NCBI GenBank assembly: GCA_001936135.1
Contig: CP012811.1
Coordinates: 992,001 to 1,056,000 of the forward strand
Length of the DNA stretch: 64,000 bases
Direction: 5' to 3'
Origin: Saccharomycopsis fibuligera x Saccharomycopsis cf. fibuligera
Taxonomy: Eukaryota; Ascomycota; Saccharomycetes; Ascoideales; Saccharomycopsidaceae
Numbering within the stretch: the first letter of the stretch is position 1; each line of letters begins with the position of its first letter. The position numbers were made by a program, and so were the translations under genes. Under the pieces are notes generated by a model. That model did no database searches. It was not told the origin of the DNA and saw only the letters and a list, made by a program, of their open reading frames with translations. Below, piece after piece: positions 59,462-64,000 of the stretch.

Positions 59462-61427
59462 TTAACTATTACGTCCTAGCAAAAAGCTCCCGTTTTGTCT
59501 TAAATCGCTGTCCTCCCGACTCAGCTTCCCCGTTGGCGATACTCTATTAACCTTGAAACTGCTGTTATTAGAACTATCTATACTGTCAAACGGTGAGCGC
59601 TGGTTCCTATATGTATCCACCAAGTTTATTGGTCTTCCAAAAAATGAACTAGTCTCCGAGTGAGAAAAGAAAGGCGATGGTCCTCCATTGGTTCCAATCT
59701 CGTTTGTCATTTGGTTGTTTAAGAAGCTATTGTGGCTTGTTCCACGAAAGCTTTTTGTTTCTGCCTGTCTATTAGCAGACTCCTCAGCGAAGCTCGCCTT
59801 CTTAGTCTCTTCGATAACAAACTTATCTCTGGGAGCATGTTCTGGGAAAATAGTTTGCTGATTTTTTGGTACAAAAAAATTCTCCACTTCTTCATTAGTT
59901 TTCATGTAGGTTTCTGGAAATAGGAAAATTGTCAAAATAGAACTAATAACGCAAATACTTCCAAAAACCAAAAAAGTGGCCCATTTTAAATATTGTAGTA
60001 GAACAGGTCCCACAAAAGTCAAAGATGTAGTTACTACCCAAGAAGTTGATAAGCAAAGTGCAGTTCCTTTGGATTTTGCTCTTTTGGGGAAAATTTCCTC
60101 TGTATATATCCAACCAGCGCAGGCAATGGATGAAGCAAATATTGCAACAAATAGATAACAAAGTGATAAAACCGCAGAACCGGCTTTACCCTTAATTTCC
60201 CATTGTACAGCTGGGTTTCCATTCATAGGTGGAATATCGTGGCCAAAATGGCCCATAACTGCAGATATACTAATAAGGCATAATCCCAAAGTCATTAGTC
60301 CAAATACAATTACATCTTTTCTTCTCATGTTCTGAAGCCATAGTAATGGAAAAATAGTAAAAAGCACATTGATCACATATTGAAATGATGTTGCAATAAT
60401 TTTAATGTTGCCTCCCAATCCTATCATCTCACAAATAAAAACAAGAAAATACATTAAAACGTTGATACCCGTCAGCTGAATAACAATTTGTATCATTAAA
60501 CCAATCATAGTATGCTTGATCAATTTTTTGGAGAATAGATCAAAAAAAGTGCATTTTTCCGCATTCTTGAAAGATGCACAGTAAGCGTCGATAGTTTTTT
60601 CAATATCACCTGCTATAGGCTCATTGGCAGCTTGTCCGGCATTTGACTCTTGGTTTTGATTATCATTCTTCTCAGCACCTTTTGGCTGTTTGTTTTTAAA
60701 ATTTTGAAACACATTTAGAGCTTCCGGCCACCGTTTTCTAGAAACTAGCCATTTGGGAGACTCTGGCAAATTACCAGCAAACAACAATAAAATCAAAGCA
60801 GGGAGTATTTCAAGTCCCCATGCAACTCTAAAAGACAAAGTACCTTGTAATTTCACACAAGCATAACCCAATAAAAACATTACCAGTATACCCCAAGTCA
60901 AACACCATTGAATCATTGCCATTAAGAATTCCTTCTTATGGGCCGGAATGACCTCTGATACGTACACTGGTAAATGAGCTGCAAATATACCAACAGAAAT
61001 ACCTTTTAGGCCTCTACCAACAGCCACCATAATCACATCCACAACGAATACGGAAACAATTGTACCAATAATCCAGTAAATTGTGGCTATTCTGAAAGTG
61101 AGTAGAGAGCCTTTTCTTTCGGCCAATAACCCTGACAAAATACATCCAACTAATAATATTAATTAGTATACCACATCAACAAAACTCAGAGATATTTTCA
61201 AAAATATAGAATGACATACAAAAGGCCCCAGCTGGGTTAGAAGCAGCCATTATTCCTTGCATAAAACTATCTGGATGACGAAAATAATTTTTGAAATCAT
61301 CCAAGCTCATAAACACCGATATCGAAGAAGTGTCAAGACCCATAAGCACTCCACCAAGGGCAAGCAAAAAGGCAACGACCCCGAAGCTATACTGCCGTCC
61401 TCCATTTTTAGACTTTGTGGTACTCAT
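59462..61427 (-). CDS. MFS transporter, sugar-porter type (two exons)
   Basis: Spliced: exon 1 61427-61220, intron 61219-61150 (GTATGT donor, ATACTAAT branch near 61162-61169, TAG acceptor), exon 2 61149-59462; 631 residues. The join reads SNPAGAFFGCILSGLLAERK. Twelve TMs are expected, with sugar-porter motifs: GRGLKGISVGIFAAHLPVY, VSEVIPAHKK, PESPKWLVSRKRW and QLTGINVLMYF. There is a long cytosolic loop before TM7 (EKNDNQNQESNAGQ) and a long Ser-rich tail after TM12. Substrate is unknown. It lies beside the ferroxidase gene on the same strand. Confidence 0.87.
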
Positions 61428-61603
61428 TTTAAGCTTTGGTTTTGGACTTTACTATTGAACATCTCTTTCCTGGTGCTTTTTTCCTCTCCCAAGCTATCTA
61501 CGTTATTTGAGCACTGTTTCAATCGTCACATTGAACTGGGAGAAAAGGGCCAAAAGCCTATCCATGTTGAAGCCTTTTTGTGGAGCCATGCACCATCATG
61601 CAT

Positions 61604-61609
61604 CACGTG
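61604..61609. promoter_or_regulatory. CACGTG E-box
   Basis: TCACGTGA, a perfect palindrome, 192 bp upstream of SPC3 and 177 bp upstream of the transporter gene, directly beside the AG repeat. It matches a Cbf1-type site. Confidence 0.5.
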
Positions 61610-61611
61610 AC

Positions 61612-61612
<1 letters not shown>

Positions 61613-61647
<35 letters not shown>
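61613..61647. repeat. (AG)n dinucleotide repeat
   Basis: 35 nt of uninterrupted AG, the longest dinucleotide repeat I found in the window, in the middle of a divergent promoter. Confidence 0.95.
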
Positions 61648-61649
<2 letters not shown>

Positions 61650-61795
61650 TTTGATGAATGCGCGTTGCATACGTGGAAAAACGAGAGCCAAAAAGTGATG
61701 AAGTGCAACGCAGTGAACAAGCGATGGAAGACAGCGAACAGTTATAAACTTATCAAAAGGGGGCATTTTCCAAGAAAATATACAAGCGGTTCATA

Positions 61796-62350
61796 ATGTT
61801 TCCAATAGTTCAGAGATTTCAAGCCATATCCAACGATGCTTTAACATACTCCATCTATGTTTCCATTGCCATAGTTGCAGTATTTTTAGCCCAACTTCAT
61901 CTTGACAATGCTGCCAATGTGCCTAGTACCATCAACAATATCCAAGCCAAAAGCACGATAAAATCAAGTCGTTCATTTGGGTCCGTAAACAGAAAACCAA
62001 AAGAAAATACAAGATTAACTTTTGACTTGGACACAGATTTATCACCATTATTTAACTGGAATACCAAACAAGTGTTTGTTTACTTGACGGCGGAATATCC
62101 AGGTAAGGCAAATCTGAGCGGCAACAAGGTCACTTATTGGGACAAAATCATCACTAGTAAGGACAATGCTGTTTTGAGTTTGAAAAACCAAAGATCCAAA
62201 TACCATGTTTGGGATGTTGAAAAATCGTTTAGAGGACGTGATGCTGTGGTCAAGTTGGAATGGAACATTCAACCGCATATTGGTCCGCTTGTGTATGGAT
62301 CAACAGTGAGCGATAGCACGATACAATTTCCTGATGAGTTGAAGAACTAG
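61796..62350 (+). CDS. SPC3: Signal peptidase complex subunit Spc3
   Basis: 184 residues. One N-terminal TM (about 20-38, YVSIAIVAVFLAQLHL) and a luminal domain with the family sequence LFNWNTKQVFVYLTAEY, VTYWDKIIT, YHVWDVEKSFRGRDAVVKLE and the ending WNIQPHIGPLVYG. Spc3 (SPC22/23) is needed for signal peptidase activity in the ER of yeast. One CTG codon in the loop (KAN-x-SGNK) falls where a serine fits as well as leucine, consistent with a CTG-clade code. The ATG at 61796 gives the standard start. Confidence 0.93.
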   Translation: MFPIVQRFQAISNDALTYSIYVSIAIVAVFLAQLHLDNAANVPSTINNIQAKSTIKSSRSFGSVNRKPKENTRLTFDLDTDLSPLFNWNTKQVFVYLTAEYPGKANLSGNKVTYWDKIITSKDNAVLSLKNQRSKYHVWDVEKSFRGRDAVVKLEWNIQPHIGPLVYGSTVSDSTIQFPDELKN

Positions 62351-62733
62351 AAGGCTTTTTAGGCATTTTTTTGGAGTTCATAAACGTTTATTTTGATCTA
62401 TGAAAGTATTATGTATTGCCCTTAACTGGGGTAACTTACCGGCAAAGATGTAGAAGATTCAACGACTTTACATATACGTAGAATTGCAGAAATCATAAAC
62501 ATATAATAAATATAGAGAAGAGAGAAACAGAAACAAGAAAAATAAAATAAAAAAAAGACGAAAATGAACAAAGTGCCATGCCGAAATATTTTACGTAATT
62601 ATATTGAGAGTGGAACAAAATAAAATAAAAAAAAAAGGAATACAAATTCGAGCAACAAGAATTAAGAAGAGGAAGAAGAAGAAGAAGAAAAGAACAGAAA
62701 AAGCATGATAAAGAAGAAAACAAAAACAACGCG
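62351..62733. other. Convergent intergenic region SPC3/DID4
   Basis: 383 bp, rich in AG/AAG and A-runs (62630-62700). No gene. Confidence 0.65.
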
Positions 62734-63435
62734 TCATCTTTTAAGACTATCTAACCTAGCTTGCAAATCATCTTCATCGGACCCACCACCACCGTTAACT
62801 TGACCACCGCTGCTGCCCACCGCTTGAGCCAATCTTCCTTCAGGACTCTTCAATTCATTATTGGTGATTCCTTCGGGAGTGTTATTCAAAGATTGGTTCA
62901 AGTCCACTCCAATCTCATCAAGAACCTTATTCACAATCTCGTCTGCCTCATCGTCTTCAAGTTCATCTTCGCCCATTGCGTCATCAATAGCATCGTCCAT
63001 CATTTCCTGTCTTTGGTCCATTATATCATTTTGTTTTTCAAACTCCATGGCAATTTTCGCCAACTGCGGTAAATTCATTGATCTGTTCATTCCCCCAAGC
63101 AACTTAGTAGCTTCTCCCATTGATTGAGTCATTGCTTCATTGCTTCTTACCGTTTGGATCCGTAATGAGATAGCTTGCAATTGCGTAGTCATTGCATTGA
63201 ATTTCTGAATGTACTTTTTGGTTCTAATCAAATCTTTGGCTTGAATCTTTGCAGCACTGACGGACCCATTCTTGGCAGATTTCTTGATCTCACTAATAAG
63301 AGTCTTTTCCTGTTTTTCAAGCTTGATTTTTTCTCGTTTCAATTCTCGTTGAGTTCTTTCTAGAGCCCTTTGATTTTTCCGTAATCGTTCCTGGGGCGTC
63401 AACCGCTTCCCAAAGGCCCACTCAAAGATTTGCAT
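62734..63435 (-). CDS. DID4: ESCRT-III subunit Vps2/Did4
   Basis: 233 residues. Starts MQIFEWAFGKRLTPQERLRK and continues with the basic helical hairpin core (QRALERTQRELKREKIKL, then RSNEAMTQSMGEATKLLGG and MNLPQLAKIAMEFEKQNDIM), an acidic C-terminal half and a MIM1 motif at the end (DDLQARLDSLKR) for Vps4 binding. It matches S. cerevisiae Did4/Vps2 (CHMP2A). It caps ESCRT-III with Vps24 and recruits Vps4 for membrane scission in multivesicular body formation. S. cerevisiae DID4 has an intron after its start; none is needed here. Confidence 0.95.
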   Translation of the reverse strand: MQIFEWAFGKRLTPQERLRKNQRALERTQRELKREKIKLEKQEKTLISEIKKSAKNGSVSAAKIQAKDLIRTKKYIQKFNAMTTQLQAISLRIQTVRSNEAMTQSMGEATKLLGGMNRSMNLPQLAKIAMEFEKQNDIMDQRQEMMDDAIDDAMGEDELEDDEADEIVNKVLDEIGVDLNQSLNNTPEGITNNELKSPEGRLAQAVGSSGGQVNGGGGSDEDDLQARLDSLKR

Positions 63436-63920
63436 CTTTTTGAGAAGGAGGGGGGTTGGGTCACAAATGAGAATGAACTAAGAAAAAAGCGCCGAAGTGA
63501 GCTTGGTTCGCTCCACGATTTTGCTTGTTTTGCTTTGTGATGCTTTGCTTTGGACTTTGCCTCCGCAGAGAAACAATCTTGACGTATGTTTATGTTGACA
63601 CCAGCCATCTATCTCATCTTATCGAACGATGACGATGGCAATCGGGCTACTTGTTTTATTTACGCACAGAATCTCGAGCCGCCGAAAGAGTGCGCACAGC
63701 AGGCGAATGCGCGTCACCCGGACCACATACGGAGAAGAGTGAAAAGTAAAAAAAAAAAGGTCAAAAATTTGACTGAATCAACATGAGAATAGCGAATGGA
63801 TATATGATGGATAGACTGACTGACAGGCTGAATCTGGTAGAGAATAGGCGAAAAAGGATTATTCAAACTATAACATAGCATAGCAAATCAAGAAAACAAA
63901 CCCACACAAACCCACACACC
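63436..63920. other. Divergent intergenic region DID4/MRP17
   Basis: 485 bp. Includes a more GC-rich part near 63660-63730 and an A-run. No gene. Confidence 0.6.
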
Positions 63921-64000
63921 ATGCTTTACGAACTTGTTGCTATTGCACGTACTCAAACCCACATAGCGGACAGAGCCGTCCATAATGATGCCAAAGCGTA
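63921..64000 (+). CDS. MRP17: Mitochondrial small-subunit ribosomal protein bS6m, N-terminus (3' end outside window)
   Basis: Only 26 codons are present. They begin MLYELVAIARTQTHIADRA, matching the start of S. cerevisiae Mrp17 (MLYELIGLVR). The ATG at 63921 follows an AC-rich leader (CACACACC). The rest of the gene continues past the window. Confidence 0.75.
   Translation, partial: MLYELVAIARTQTHIADRAVHNDAKA

Larger units (their letters stand above)
61428..61795. other. Divergent promoter region transporter/SPC3
   Basis: 368 bp holding an E-box and an (AG)n microsatellite, both listed. Nothing coding. Confidence 0.65.

Noticed and set aside
62729-62734. ACGCGT near the DID4 stop codon
   Set aside because: Lies at a convergent 3' end and so is not in a promoter.

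Overview
The window is nuclear DNA of a budding yeast, most likely a CTG-clade (Candida/Lodderomyces-type) species. The pointers are a complex I subunit (NDUFA8 type, absent from Saccharomyces), short introns with GTATGT donors and TACTAAC-like branch points, Asn-rich and Gln-rich low-complexity inserts, AT-rich intergenic DNA with many A/T homopolymers, and Candida-like protein sequences. I did not settle the species. If it belongs to the CTG clade, CTG codons are read mainly as serine.

Layout. 0-13 kb: C-terminal end of a signal-peptide-peptidase-type protease, mitochondrial ribosomal protein uL11m, an intron-containing tRNA-Lys, a 3 kb gene-free stretch with dispersed repeats, a complex I subunit, COG2 and EFR3. 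13-16 kb: a PIR cell-wall protein pseudogene and a small heat-shock protein. 17-25 kb: CDT1, tRNA-Ile with intron, an ATG14-like gene and CDC6, so both MCM-loading factors lie within about 8.3 kb. 25-28 kb: gene-free, repeat-bearing. 28-34 kb: NEO1 and an unassigned gene. 34-41 kb: three same-strand Fig1-like four-TM membrane protein genes, with a spliced translin gene between the first and second. 41-43.8 kb: gene-free. 43.8-64 kb: kinesin-5, AP-2 mu, spliced H2A.Z, FYV7 with two introns, DRS2, a Fet3-type multicopper oxidase, a spliced MFS transporter, SPC3, DID4/VPS2, and the start of MRP17.

Many of the genes work in membrane traffic and lipid asymmetry (Cog2, Efr3, Atg14, Neo1, AP-2 mu, Drs2, Spc3, Did4). 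Others work in replication licensing (Cdt1, Cdc6), mitosis (kinesin-5), chromatin (H2A.Z), ribosome biogenesis (Fyv7) and mitochondria (uL11m, bS6m, complex I). There are no operons; each gene has its own promoter.

Worth most attention: the Fig1-like tandem family, a small repeat family ending in A-tracts with two copies near tRNA genes, the translin gene, the Cdt1/Cdc6 proximity, and the PIR pseudogene. Several longest reading frames begin at non-ATG codons (EFR3 has an alternative upstream ATG; ATG14, NEO1, KIP1, APM4, FET3 and the PIR pseudogene do not). I moved those starts to the first ATG that fits the family.
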